From positions 1 through 47,614 of the forward strand of contig CAKSTR010000017.1 of the NCBI GenBank assembly GCA_934500835.1: a stretch of DNA of 47,614 nucleotides. The letters are read 5' to 3'. The notes below the pieces were generated by a model. That model had not been told where the DNA came from. It searched no databases and saw only the letters and a list, made by a program, of their open reading frames with translations. A program made the position numbers and the translations under genes. The stretch comes from an uncultured Paracoccaceae bacterium (GTDB lineage: Bacteria; Pseudomonadota; Alphaproteobacteria; Rhodobacterales; Rhodobacteraceae). Positions 16,087 through 24,709 of the stretch are shown piece after piece (positions within the stretch are counted from its first letter, which is position 1; each line of letters opens with the position of its first letter).

Positions 16087-17439
16087 ATGAGCATCGACTT
16101 GCTCGTGCGCGATGCGCACATCTATGTCGACAAGGATTGGGAGATCGCGGGCGGCTGGATCGCCATCGAGGGCAACCGCGTCCATTCGGTCGGAAAGCCG
16201 GGCGACGAGCCGGAAAGCCGTCGCAGCATTTCCGCCCGGGGCCGGCTGGTCACGCCCGGCCTGATCAATGCCCACCATCACATGTATCAGAATCTGACGC
16301 GGTCCTACGCGCCCGTCACCAACGGCACCCTGTTCCAGTGGCTGACCGGCCTCTATCCGCTCTGGGCCGCGCTGGACGAGGAATCGGTCTATCTGTCGAC
16401 CTATATCGCCATGGTCGAGCTGCTGATGGGCGGCTGCACCACCTCAATGGACCACATGTATGTCCATCCGAAGCCCTTCCTGATCGACGCGCAGTTCAAG
16501 GCCGCCCGCGACATCGGCTACCGCTTCTATGCGACGCGCGGGTCGATGACGCGCTCGGTCGAGAACGGCGGTCTTCCGCCGGCCAGCGTCGTGCAACCGG
16601 AGGACGAGATCCTTGCCGACAGCGTGCGGCTGGTCGAGGCATACCACGACCCGAAGCCGGGGGCGATGGGCCGGGTGGCGCTGGCGCCCTGCTCGCTGTT
16701 CTCGGTGACCGAGAACATCATGGTGCAGTCGGCGCGGCTTGCCGACCAATACGACCTGCGCCTGCACACCCACCTGGCCGAGGATCCGCAGGAGGACGAA
16801 TACTGCGCCGAAGTCTACGGCTGCACGCCCGTCGAGTATTTCGAGCGAGTCGGCTGGGCCACACCCCGCTCCTGGGTGGCGCATTTCATCTATCCGAAGC
16901 CGGAAGAGATCGACCGGCTGGCCCATGCAGGGGTCTGCACCGCGCAATGCCCCTGTTCCAACATGCTGATCGGCGGTGGCTCCGCCGATGCGATGGACCT
17001 CCGGCGGCGCGGCATGAAGGTCGGCCTCGGCTGCGACGGATCGGCCTCGACCGACCACGGCTCGATGTGGCTGGAGGCGCGGACCGCGCTTCTGCTCGGC
17101 CGCTACCGCAACGGGCCGCATTCGATGTCGGCGCGCGATGCGCTTGACATCGCCACCCGCGGCGGCGCGGCCTGCCTGGGCTGGAGCGACGAGATCGGTC
17201 ACCTGCGGCCCGGCGCCTGCGCCGACCTGGTGGTCTGGCAGATGTCGGATGTCGCCTTGGCCGGCGCGGTCACCGACCCGGTGGAAGCTTGGCTGCGCTG
17301 CGGCCCGGCGGTCGCGGGCACGACGATCGTCAACGGCCGGGTGCTGGTCGAGAACGGCCAGCCGGTGATGCCGCAGCTTGCCGACGTCCTGCGCGACCAC
17401 GACCGGCACGCCCGAAGGATCCAGCGCCTGGAGCGCTGA
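16087..17439 (+). CDS. 8-oxoguanine-deaminase-like amidohydrolase
   Basis: A 450-residue metal-dependent amidohydrolase of the cytosine deaminase/chlorohydrolase branch. Metal ligands are visible as H63-x-H65 (NAHHHMYQ), H229 in LHTHLAED with the neighbouring catalytic Glu232, H266 (VAHF) and Asp317 (GCDGSAS). The stretch HHHMYQNLTR...LFQWLTGLYPLWA closely resembles 8-oxoguanine deaminases (TrzN/AtzB relatives), which convert 8-oxoguanine to urate. It has a perfect AGGAGGAAC site and is followed 49 bases later by a nucleobase permease, which fits purine or triazine use. Other ring amidines or halo-triazines remain possible substrates. Confidence 0.8.
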   Translation: MSIDLLVRDAHIYVDKDWEIAGGWIAIEGNRVHSVGKPGDEPESRRSISARGRLVTPGLINAHHHMYQNLTRSYAPVTNGTLFQWLTGLYPLWAALDEESVYLSTYIAMVELLMGGCTTSMDHMYVHPKPFLIDAQFKAARDIGYRFYATRGSMTRSVENGGLPPASVVQPEDEILADSVRLVEAYHDPKPGAMGRVALAPCSLFSVTENIMVQSARLADQYDLRLHTHLAEDPQEDEYCAEVYGCTPVEYFERVGWATPRSWVAHFIYPKPEEIDRLAHAGVCTAQCPCSNMLIGGGSADAMDLRRRGMKVGLGCDGSASTDHGSMWLEARTALLLGRYRNGPHSMSARDALDIATRGGAACLGWSDEIGHLRPGACADLVVWQMSDVALAGAVTDPVEAWLRCGPAVAGTTIVNGRVLVENGQPVMPQLADVLRDHDRHARRIQRLER

Positions 17440-17488
17440 CCGTCCCGAACACCATCAGATGCAGATCACTCGAGGGGAGGAAACCGGA

Positions 17489-18829
17489 ATGAGTGTTGCG
17501 ACGGAACATGGCCAGAGAGCCGGCTTGGAGGAGGCCGGCGACATCGCCATCGGAGACATCGAGGAAGTCATCCCCTTCAAGCGGCGCTTCGCCCTGGGGG
17601 CACAGCAGGCGCTCGTCTCGAACGCCTGGCTCGACCCGATCTTCATCGCCTCGGTCGCGGGATTCTCCGCAGCGCTGGCGACGAACCTGGTCACCGCCAC
17701 CTTCCTGGCCGCGGGCGTGGTCACGGTGGTGCAGTCGACCCGGCTGGTCAAGCTGCCCATCGTGCAGGGGCCCTCGTCGGCCTTCTCGCCGCTGGCGATC
17801 GGCTATTACAAGGCAGGGACGCTGTCCTCTGCCAGCCTCGGCGTGCTGATCGCCGCGGCGCTGGTGTTCCTGACCGCGGTCACCGGCCAGCTCGCGAAGC
17901 TGCGCCGACTGCTCTCGCCCGCGGTTTCCGGCACGATCATCACCCTTGTCGGCATCGCGCTGGCCGGCTTCACCTTCATGGAGTTCTTCGGCGGGATAGG
18001 GACCCCGAACTACGGAACCCCGTCCAGCCTGATCATCGCCTCCGCCACCACCGTCGCGGTGGTGATCTGCGCGGCGGTGGGCGGGACGGTGCGGATGTTC
18101 GGCTTCCTCATCGCGCTGGCGCTGGGAAACCTCCTGGCGCTGTGCTTCGGGATGCTGGACTTCTCCAGCGTCGGCGCGGCGCCCTGGGTCGCCCTGCCGA
18201 CCCTGCTGCCCTATGGCGAGTTGGTGTTCGATCCGGCGATCACGCTGACGATGTGCATCGTCTTCGTCGTCGCCGTGGTCGAGGCCATGGGCATGTACGA
18301 GGCGACCGCCCGGCTGGCCAACACCGAGCTGACCGACCGTCGGGTGAACATGGGCATCGCCGGCGAGGCCGGCGGCACGATGCTGGCGGCGCTGATCGGC
18401 GGTTTCGGCACCACGGCCTATGCGCAGAACCTCGGCGTCGTGAAGATGACCGGCGTCGGCAGCCGTCATGTCATCCGCGTGGCCGGATTGATCTTCATCG
18501 TGCTGGCGTTCCTGCCCAAGGTGGCCGCCATCCTGGTGGCGACCCCTGCCCCCGTGGTCGGCGGCTTGTTCCTGCCCGCCGCGGCGACGGTGATCATGGC
18601 CGGCATCCAGCTTGCCGGCAAGGAGCGCCGCTCGCCGGTGAAGAACCTGGTGGCGCCGCTGGGGCTGATGGCCGGCTTGGGCATTCCCGCGCTGTCTGGC
18701 AGCCTTGCCCCGTCGCTGCCGCCGATCCTCGGCGAGATGATCGGCCATTCGATCGTCGTTGGCTCGGTCGTGGTGATCCTGGCGGAGCTGTGCCTAGTGA
18801 AGATTCCGGAACTGATCCGGTCCCGATAG
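17489..18829 (+). CDS. NCS2-family nucleobase permease
   Basis: A 446-residue membrane protein with 12-14 hydrophobic segments, in the nucleobase:cation symporter-2 (uracil/xanthine) family. Typical blocks are LPIVQGPSSAFSPLA early in the protein and VVEAMGMYEATARL with GFGTTAYAQNLGVVKMTGVGSRHV in the middle, where the QNxG-like signature for substrate binding lies. The ATG at 17489 follows a GGGGAGGAAA site. The gene shares direction with the deaminase upstream, and the pair would import and deaminate a purine-like base. A strong hairpin follows the stop. Confidence 0.88.
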   Translation: MSVATEHGQRAGLEEAGDIAIGDIEEVIPFKRRFALGAQQALVSNAWLDPIFIASVAGFSAALATNLVTATFLAAGVVTVVQSTRLVKLPIVQGPSSAFSPLAIGYYKAGTLSSASLGVLIAAALVFLTAVTGQLAKLRRLLSPAVSGTIITLVGIALAGFTFMEFFGGIGTPNYGTPSSLIIASATTVAVVICAAVGGTVRMFGFLIALALGNLLALCFGMLDFSSVGAAPWVALPTLLPYGELVFDPAITLTMCIVFVVAVVEAMGMYEATARLANTELTDRRVNMGIAGEAGGTMLAALIGGFGTTAYAQNLGVVKMTGVGSRHVIRVAGLIFIVLAFLPKVAAILVATPAPVVGGLFLPAAATVIMAGIQLAGKERRSPVKNLVAPLGLMAGLGIPALSGSLAPSLPPILGEMIGHSIVVGSVVVILAELCLVKIPELIRSR

Positions 18830-18838
18830 CCGGAGCCC

Positions 18839-18862
18839 GAAGGCGCCCCTCGGGGCGCCTTC
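18839..18862 (+). terminator. strong hairpin after the permease gene
   Basis: GAAGGCGCCCC and GGGGCGCCTTC are perfect 11-base arms around a TC centre, 9 bases after the permease stop. It is very stable but followed by CCCC rather than T, so termination efficiency without accessory factors is uncertain. Confidence 0.7.
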
Positions 18863-19045
18863 CCCTGCCGCGATTCGCTACCTGCGCGCGGCACGGCCGG
18901 GCGCGGGCCGGGAAACCGGCGGGCATCCGCCGGCATGTCGACACATCGCGCCGGAATCCTTCAACCCTGCCCCGCACCCCGAAGGGGTTTGGCGGAACCC
19001 GGCATCCGTTCGCCCCTATCCTGTGCCCGAAACCGGAGGGTGCAG
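18863..19045. promoter_or_regulatory. leader region of the E1-type dehydrogenase gene
   Basis: This 183-bp stretch precedes the dehydrogenase gene. It contains CCCC-GAA-GGGG (18977-18987) and GGGTT-N6-AACCC (18985-19000), an inverted pair that could bind the Lrp-type regulator encoded at 21434-21898. No clear sigma-70 hexamers are visible. The ribosome-binding site is CGGAGGG at about 19034. Confidence 0.35.
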
Positions 19046-21415
19046 ATGACGCAAGACCACCTGAAGACCATCGAGCAGCGCCTGCTGTGGCTGTCGCACT
19101 GGATGATCCACAACGCCAACAACATCCGGCCCAAGGCGGACGGCATCAAGGTCGGCGGGCATCAGGCGTCCTCGGCCTCGATGGTGTCGATCATGACCGC
19201 GCTTTACTTCTCGGCGCTGCGGCCCGGGGACCGGGTGGCGGTGAAGCCCCATGCCTCGCCCGTCTTCCATGCGATGCACTACCTGATGGGCAACCTGAGC
19301 CGCGAGAAGATGGAGAACTTCCGCGGCTACGGCGGCGTGCAGTCCTACCCCAGCCGGACCAAGGACGTGGACGACGTGGACTTCTCCACCGGATCGGTGG
19401 GCCTGGGGGTGGCGATCACCGCCTTCGCCTCGCTAATCCAGGACTATGTGCAGGCCAAGGACTGGGGCGCTGGCGCCCCCCAAGGCCGGATGATCGCACT
19501 GATGGGCGATGCCGAACTGGACGAGGGCAATATCCACGAATGCCTGCAGGAGGGCTGGAAGCACGGCCTGCGCAACTGCTGGTGGATCGTCGACTACAAC
19601 CGGCAGTCGCTGGACGGTGTGGTGCAGGAAGGGCTGTGGAGCCGGATCGAGGGCCTGTTCCAGGCCTTCGGCTGGGAGGTGGTGCGACTGAAGCACGGCG
19701 TGCTGCAGCGCGCGGCCTTCGCCGAGCCGGGGGGAGACAAGCTGCGAGGTTGGATCGAGGACTGCCCGAACGAGCTTTACTCCGCGCTGACCTTCGAAGG
19801 CGGCGCGGTCTGGCGTGCCCGGCTGATGGAGGATCTGGGCGATCAGGGCGACGTCTCTGCACTGATCGGCCGGCGCAGCGACGAGGGGCTGGCCGCGCTG
19901 ATGGAGAACCTGGGCGGCAACTGCGTCGAAACCCTGGCCGCGGCCTTCGCCGCCGTCGACCACGACCGGCCGACCTGCTTCCTCGCCTATACCGTCAAGG
20001 GCTGGGGCACCCCCATCGCCGGGCACAAGGACAACCACGGCGGGCTGATGACCAAGGCGCAGATGGCCGCCTGGCAGGCCCGCATGAGCGTGCCGGAAGG
20101 CCGGGAATGGGACCCCTTCGCCACCATCGAGGACCCCGAAGCCCTGCGCGCCTTCCTGCGCGGGGTGCCGTTCTTCGCCGCGGGGCCGCGGCGCCTTCAC
20201 GACGCCCCCCTGCCCGTCTCCGCCATCGAGCCCCCGGCCGACCGCGAGATTTCCACCCAGATGGCCTTCGGCAAGATCCTCGACGAACTGGGCCGCGGTA
20301 ACGGCCCGCTGGCGCAAAGGATCGTGACCACATCGCCCGACGTGACCGGCACCACCGGGCTCGGCCCCTGGGTGAACCGACGCGGCCTGTTCGCGCGGGC
20401 GGCGCGGGCCGACCTGTTCCGCGAGCGCAAGATTCCCTCGACCGCGAAATGGGAGTTCTCGCCCGCGGGCCAGCACATCGAACTGGGCATCGCCGAGATG
20501 AACCTGTTCCTGCTGCTGGGCGCCGCCGGCCTGTCGCATTCGCTGTTCGGGCGGCGGCTGATCCCGGTGGGCACGGTCTACGACCCCTTCGTGTGCCGCG
20601 GGCTGGATGCGCTGAACTACGCCTGCTACCAGGACGCGCGGTTCATCATCGCCGGCACCCCCTCGGGCGTGACGCTGGCGCCGGAGGGCGGGGCGCATCA
20701 GTCGATCTCCACCCCGCTGATCGGCATGGCGCAGGACGGGCTGGCGGCCTTCGAGCCCGCCTTCGCCGACGAGTTGGCGGTGATCCTGGAATGGGCCTTC
20801 GACTATCTGCAACGCGACGGCGAGGGCGATCCCGACGAGCGCACCTGGCTGCGGGATGAAACCGGCGGCTCGGTCTACCTGCGGCTGACCACCAACCCGG
20901 TGGAGCAGCCCGGCCGGCGGCGGGACGAAAGCTTCCGGCAGGGCGCCATCGACGGCGGCTACTGGCTGCGCCCGCCGGGGCCGAACTGCGAGGTGGTGAT
21001 CGCCTATCAGGGCGCCGTCGCGCCCGAGGTGATCCGTGCCGCCGGCGCCATCGCCGAGACGCGGCGCGACGTGGGCGTGCTGGCCGTGACCTCGGCCGAC
21101 CGCCTGCACGCCGGATGGAACGCGGCGCAGCGGGCGCGCGCCCGTGGCCGGTCGGCGGCACGCAGCCATATCGAAGCGTTGCTGCAGGAGGTCCCGCGCG
21201 ACTTTCTGCTGGTCACGGTGATCGACGGCCACCCCGCCACCCTGTCGTGGCTGGGCGGCGTGGCCGGGCATCGCACCCTGCCGCTGGGGGTCGAGCATTT
21301 CGGCCAGACCGGCACCATCGGCGATCTCTACCGCCACTTCGGCATCGACAGCCAAAGCATCGTGGAGCGCATCTCAGGCCTGACGCCGGGCCGCAGGATC
21401 GCGGTTCCCGCCTGA
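19046..21415 (+). CDS. homodimeric E1-type 2-oxoacid dehydrogenase (AceE/MdeB-like, 'transketolase')
   Basis: A 789-residue thiamine-diphosphate enzyme of the AceE type. The TPP/Mg motif is GDAELDEGN (154-162) continuing to YNRQSLDG (184-191), the equivalent of GDGEMDE...NLQRLDG in PDH E1. The pyrimidine domain (GIAEMNLFLLLGAAGLSHS) and transketolase C-terminal domain follow. Alphaproteobacteria normally use a heterodimeric pyruvate dehydrogenase E1, and no E2 or E3 gene lies nearby, so this is probably a dedicated 2-oxoacid dehydrogenase. In Pseudomonas putida an E1 of this type, MdeB, is encoded with methionine gamma-lyase (MdeA) and an Lrp regulator (MdeR) and handles 2-oxobutyrate. Here an Lrp gene is adjacent and a MdeA-like gene is 3.3 kb away. 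The start at 19046 has a GGAGGG site; upstream in-frame codons are not conserved-looking. Confidence 0.8.
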   Translation: MTQDHLKTIEQRLLWLSHWMIHNANNIRPKADGIKVGGHQASSASMVSIMTALYFSALRPGDRVAVKPHASPVFHAMHYLMGNLSREKMENFRGYGGVQSYPSRTKDVDDVDFSTGSVGLGVAITAFASLIQDYVQAKDWGAGAPQGRMIALMGDAELDEGNIHECLQEGWKHGLRNCWWIVDYNRQSLDGVVQEGLWSRIEGLFQAFGWEVVRLKHGVLQRAAFAEPGGDKLRGWIEDCPNELYSALTFEGGAVWRARLMEDLGDQGDVSALIGRRSDEGLAALMENLGGNCVETLAAAFAAVDHDRPTCFLAYTVKGWGTPIAGHKDNHGGLMTKAQMAAWQARMSVPEGREWDPFATIEDPEALRAFLRGVPFFAAGPRRLHDAPLPVSAIEPPADREISTQMAFGKILDELGRGNGPLAQRIVTTSPDVTGTTGLGPWVNRRGLFARAARADLFRERKIPSTAKWEFSPAGQHIELGIAEMNLFLLLGAAGLSHSLFGRRLIPVGTVYDPFVCRGLDALNYACYQDARFIIAGTPSGVTLAPEGGAHQSISTPLIGMAQDGLAAFEPAFADELAVILEWAFDYLQRDGEGDPDERTWLRDETGGSVYLRLTTNPVEQPGRRRDESFRQGAIDGGYWLRPPGPNCEVVIAYQGAVAPEVIRAAGAIAETRRDVGVLAVTSADRLHAGWNAAQRARARGRSAARSHIEALLQEVPRDFLLVTVIDGHPATLSWLGGVAGHRTLPLGVEHFGQTGTIGDLYRHFGIDSQSIVERISGLTPGRRIAVPA

Positions 21416-21433
21416 CCGTCGGCGGGTCCAGCC

Positions 21434-21898
21434 CTAAGGCAGCCGGGCCTGCCCACCCTTGACCCGCCGGATCGGGATCGAGGATTCCAGCGAGGCCACG
21501 CCCGGGACCTTGGTCAGCCGGCCGGTCAGGAACCGTTCGTATTCCTCCAGCCCGGAGACGGCGATCCGCAGCAGGTAGTCGCGGCTTCCCGTCATCAGCC
21601 AGCAGTCCACCACCTCGGGGCAGCGCGCCACCGCCTGCTCGAACGAGACCAGCCGGTCATCGACCTGCCGGTCCAGCTTGACCGAGACGAAAACGGAAAA
21701 GCCGAAGCCCAGCTTCGCCTCGTCCAAGAGCGCGGTATAGCCGGTGACATAGCCGTCGTCCTGCAGCTGCCGCACCCGGCGGGCGCAGGGCGTCGGCGAA
21801 AGGCCGACCCGCTCGCTCAGCTCCTGGTGGCTCAGGCGGCCGTCCCGCTGCAGTTCGGCAAGGATGCGGAGGTCTATCGCGTCAAGGGATCGGGACAT
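21434..21898 (-). CDS. Lrp/AsnC-family regulator (MdeR-like by context)
   Basis: A 154-residue Lrp-type regulator. The N-terminal helix-turn-helix spans residues 4-52 (LDAIDLRILAELQRDGRLS, then VGLSPTPCARRVRQL) and is followed by the RAM ligand-binding domain (GFGFSVFVSVKL...VVDCWLMTGSRDYLLRI). It is convergent with the E1-type gene and is the last gene of the SDR/CrtI-like minus-strand operon. By analogy with MdeR of the methionine gamma-lyase locus it may activate methionine-type catabolism; this is inference from synteny. An inverted repeat (21420-21428 with 21461-21469) spans its stop region and could end both converging transcripts. Confidence 0.85.
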   Translation of the reverse strand: MSRSLDAIDLRILAELQRDGRLSHQELSERVGLSPTPCARRVRQLQDDGYVTGYTALLDEAKLGFGFSVFVSVKLDRQVDDRLVSFEQAVARCPEVVDCWLMTGSRDYLLRIAVSGLEEYERFLTGRLTKVPGVASLESSIPIRRVKGGQARLP

Positions 21899-21977
21899 GG
21901 GGCCTGACCAGGGTTATCGGTGACATGGCTGGAGTGTCGGGGCTGCCGCCACCGGAGGCAAGGGCCGGGGCGATGGT

Positions 21978-23585
21978 TCAGCCGCCGCGGCCGAGTGCTG
22001 CGTTCACCACCCGGGCGGCATTGTGGCCGGGCACCCCCGTCACCCCGCCGCCGGGATGGGCCGAGGCGCCGCAGAGGAACAGGCCGGGCACCGGCGTGCG
22101 GTAGTCGGCATGTCCCGGCATGGGCCTGCGGAAGAACAGCTGGTCGGGCGTCAGGTCGCCATGGTGCGGGCTTCCGCCGGGCAGGCGGAAAATCTGCTCG
22201 TAGTCGCGCGGCAGCAGGATCTGGCGGTGGGTCCAGCGCCGGTCGAAGCCGGGCGCATGTTCCGCGATCGTGTCCATCACCCGCGCGAACAGCCGTTCGC
22301 GCATCTCGTCGCCCTGGTCGCTGTTCGGCCCCGCGGGGATGTGGCCGCCGTAAATGCTGATCAGATGCTTGCCCGGCGGGGCAAGGCCGGGGTCCGCCAG
22401 CGTCGGGGTCTGCACCGTCATGTAGGGCCGCTCGGCGATGCTGCCGCCCAGCATGTCGGTATAGGCGCGCTCGACATAGGCGAGGCTGGGGGCGAGGGTG
22501 ATCTGGATCGGATAGCTGCCCTCGGGGTAGCCCGCCTCCTTCAATCCGGCGAAGGGGATCGGGGCATCGACCGCGAGATGGATCTTGAAGGTGGTCACCG
22601 TGCCGTGGATTCCGGCCACTCCGCGGCGGAAGGGCTCGGGCGTGGCCGAGGCCGGCAGCAGGTCCGCGAAAAGATGCTGCGCGGCCGCGTTCGAGACCAC
22701 GCTGCGCGCGCGGATGGTCTCGCCATCCGCCAGCCGGACGCCGCAGGCGCGGCCGTCCTGCATCAGCACCTCTGTCACCTCGGCCCCGGTGCGGGTCTGC
22801 ATCCCCCACCGCCGCCCCGAGGCGGCGATGGATTCCGAGATCATCCCCATGCCGCCGCGCGCCAGCCCGGTGCCGCCGGCCGGGTCGCTGCCGTCGCGCA
22901 TGTGATTGCGCAGCAGCAGATAGGCCGTGCCCGGCGTGTGGATCGAGGTCGATTGCCCCGCTGCCCCGGCGGGATAATAACCGAGGATGACGCGGGCCTC
23001 GTCGGATTCGAACCAGCGGCCGACATAGTCGTGGACACTCATCGACAGGAGGTCCGTCAGGTCGTGAAACAACGGCAGCGCATCGCGGTTGCGCCAGGCC
23101 AGCCGCGCCAGCCGCAGCAGGTTGCCGGCGCCACGACGCGCGGGATCGGGCGGGATTTCCCACAGCATCCGGCGGAAGACCGGCGCGACTTTCGCCAAAT
23201 GGGCCTGGAACCGCGGATAGGCCTCGGCATCGCGCTTCGAGAACCGGGCCAGTTCGGCCTGAAGCCGCTCGGGCTCCTTCCACAGCACTACCGGCCCGAC
23301 CCCTTCGACCAGATGCACGCCGGGGGTCACCGGAACCACGTCATAGCCGAATTTCTGCAGTTCGAGGTCGAGGACGACCCGCGGCTGCATCAGTCCCAGC
23401 ATGTGCGATGCCGTGTTGACCCGGTAGCCGGGCCAGATTTCCTCGGTCACGGCGGCACCGCCCAGAAGGTCGCGCCGCTCCAGCACCAGGACCTTCCGTC
23501 CCGCCTTGGCCAGATAGGCGCCGCAGACCAGCCCGTTGTGGCCACCGCCGATGATCACGGCGTCATAGTCCCGGTTCTCGCTCAT
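21978..23585 (-). CDS. phytoene-desaturase-related FAD oxidoreductase
   Basis: A 535-residue flavoprotein of the phytoene dehydrogenase/amine oxidase superfamily (COG1233 type). The FAD dinucleotide motif is at residues 8-36 (AVIIGGGHNGLVCGAYLAKA, then VLVLERRDLLGGAAV) and the C-terminal FAD contact is VPGLFLCGASAHPGGGVTGVPGHNAA. There are no other carotenoid genes nearby, so desaturation of a catabolic intermediate is more likely than pigment synthesis. I start at the ATG at 23585, which immediately precedes the FAD motif and lies 17 bases after the stop of the upstream SDR gene; the frame continues upstream but overlaps that gene. Confidence 0.83.
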   Translation of the reverse strand: MSENRDYDAVIIGGGHNGLVCGAYLAKAGRKVLVLERRDLLGGAAVTEEIWPGYRVNTASHMLGLMQPRVVLDLELQKFGYDVVPVTPGVHLVEGVGPVVLWKEPERLQAELARFSKRDAEAYPRFQAHLAKVAPVFRRMLWEIPPDPARRGAGNLLRLARLAWRNRDALPLFHDLTDLLSMSVHDYVGRWFESDEARVILGYYPAGAAGQSTSIHTPGTAYLLLRNHMRDGSDPAGGTGLARGGMGMISESIAASGRRWGMQTRTGAEVTEVLMQDGRACGVRLADGETIRARSVVSNAAAQHLFADLLPASATPEPFRRGVAGIHGTVTTFKIHLAVDAPIPFAGLKEAGYPEGSYPIQITLAPSLAYVERAYTDMLGGSIAERPYMTVQTPTLADPGLAPPGKHLISIYGGHIPAGPNSDQGDEMRERLFARVMDTIAEHAPGFDRRWTHRQILLPRDYEQIFRLPGGSPHHGDLTPDQLFFRRPMPGHADYRTPVPGLFLCGASAHPGGGVTGVPGHNAARVVNAALGRGG

Positions 23586-23602
23586 GTCCTGCTCCGCCTT
23601 GC

Positions 23603-24424
23603 TCAGCCGCCACGCACGAGATTGTGGGTCCGGTCGAAATCGGTGGGTTGCCAGCCCCGCGCGACCAGCCCGCCGTCCACCACAAGGGTGGTGCCGGTGA
23701 TGAATGAGGCATCGTCCGAGGCGAGGAAGAGGATGGCCGCGGCCTGCTCCTCGGGCGTGCCGACGCGGTTCAGCGCGATGGCCGAGGCGAATTCCCGCAT
23801 CCTTTCCGGCGTCAGATAGGTGCGCAGCCGCTCGGAAGCGGTGGTGCCGGGGCAGATCGCATTGACGCGGATGCCGTTGCGGCCCTCTTCCCAGGCCAGC
23901 GCCTTGGTCAGCGCGATGACGCCGGCCTTGGCCGAGTTGTAGGCCGACCATCCCGGCTCGGACGCGATCCCCGAGATCGAGGCCATGTTGACGATCGCCC
24001 CGCCGCCCGCCCGGCGCATCGCCGGCAGGACCTTCTGGCAGGCCTGCACGGTCGAGCGCAAGTTGAGGCGGTAAATCCGGTCAAAATCGGTCAGGGCGAT
24101 GTCCTTGACGCTGGAATGGAAGCTGCCTCCGGCCACGTTGATCAGCACATCCACGTCGCCCAGCCTTTCGAGCGCGGTGTCAAGCGCCGCGCCGAAGGCG
24201 GTCTCGTCCAGCACGTCGCCGGCCAACGCTGTTACGTCATGCCCCCGGCTGCGGAGAAAGTCCGCCAGCTCCCCACCCTGCTCGGCCTTCACATCGGTCA
24301 ACACGACACGCGCACCTTCGGCTGCCAACCGGCGCACGCAGGCCGCGCCCATGCCGTCGGCACCGCCGGAGACGATGGCCGCCCGGCCCTGGAAACGTCC
24401 CGGACAGGTTCGAAGGTTTTCCAT
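23603..24424 (-). CDS. short-chain dehydrogenase/reductase (paralogue 1)
   Basis: A 273-residue SDR. The nucleotide-binding motif is SGGADGMG instead of the usual TGxxxGIG, with an acidic DVK after strand 2 suggesting NAD preference. The catalytic set is N of NMASISG region, Ser, and YNSAK, and PG of the usual block appears in NAICPGTTASER. It is paralogous to the SDR at 33076-33900, sharing the odd SGGADGMG motif and the C-terminal TGxxLVxDGGLxAR block. The ATG at 24424 has a GGAGAG site; upstream in-frame codons run through the probable promoter. It is first in an operon with the CrtI-like and Lrp genes. Confidence 0.88.
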   Translation of the reverse strand: MENLRTCPGRFQGRAAIVSGGADGMGAACVRRLAAEGARVVLTDVKAEQGGELADFLRSRGHDVTALAGDVLDETAFGAALDTALERLGDVDVLINVAGGSFHSSVKDIALTDFDRIYRLNLRSTVQACQKVLPAMRRAGGGAIVNMASISGIASEPGWSAYNSAKAGVIALTKALAWEEGRNGIRVNAICPGTTASERLRTYLTPERMREFASAIALNRVGTPEEQAAAILFLASDDASFITGTTLVVDGGLVARGWQPTDFDRTHNLVRGG

Positions 24425-24709
24425 GGATAGCTCTCCATTCTGCATGTGCGGAGGGCGGTGTTCTCGGGCGCTCCCAGCCGAGGCCATGATTTCACAGCTT
24501 GGCATTGTGTTCTGCATAATGACACTCTGTTCTGAAAACTGCCAGACGAAAATGCCGGGTGCGGCCAGGAGCGGCGGCCCATCTGCCGTCGGCACCCGTT
24601 TCATCCGTGCAGGCGACCCGCGCCGGGCAGTTCATCTCGGGATGGGCAAGCAATGGTGCTGCATCCCCGCTTTCGCGGAGATGCCAATACGGGACCATCC
24701 CGCGCTGGA
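24425..24709 (-). promoter_or_regulatory. promoter region of the SDR operon with a candidate IclR operator
   Basis: A 285-bp gene-free spacer between the MdeA-like stop and the SDR start. Its AT-rich core holds GTTC-TGCATAAT-GACA (24509-24524), one near-match to the semi-palindrome seen before other genes of this block, and a second GTTCTG half-site at 24529. On the minus strand CATTAT (24515-24520) could serve as -10 with CTGGCA as a weak -35, so the operator would cover the -10. Confidence 0.45.

Noticed and set aside
18142..20301. 719-codon plus-strand open frame spanning the NCS2 and E1 genes
   Set aside because: Runs out of frame across two recognisable genes and the strong hairpin between them.
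21978..23585. Carotenoid biosynthesis assignment for the CrtI-like protein
   Set aside because: No phytoene synthase, GGPP synthase or other crt genes nearby; the family includes many non-carotenoid oxidoreductases.
22023..23819. 598-codon plus-strand open frame
   Set aside because: Antisense to the CrtI-like gene with clear FAD motifs on the other strand.
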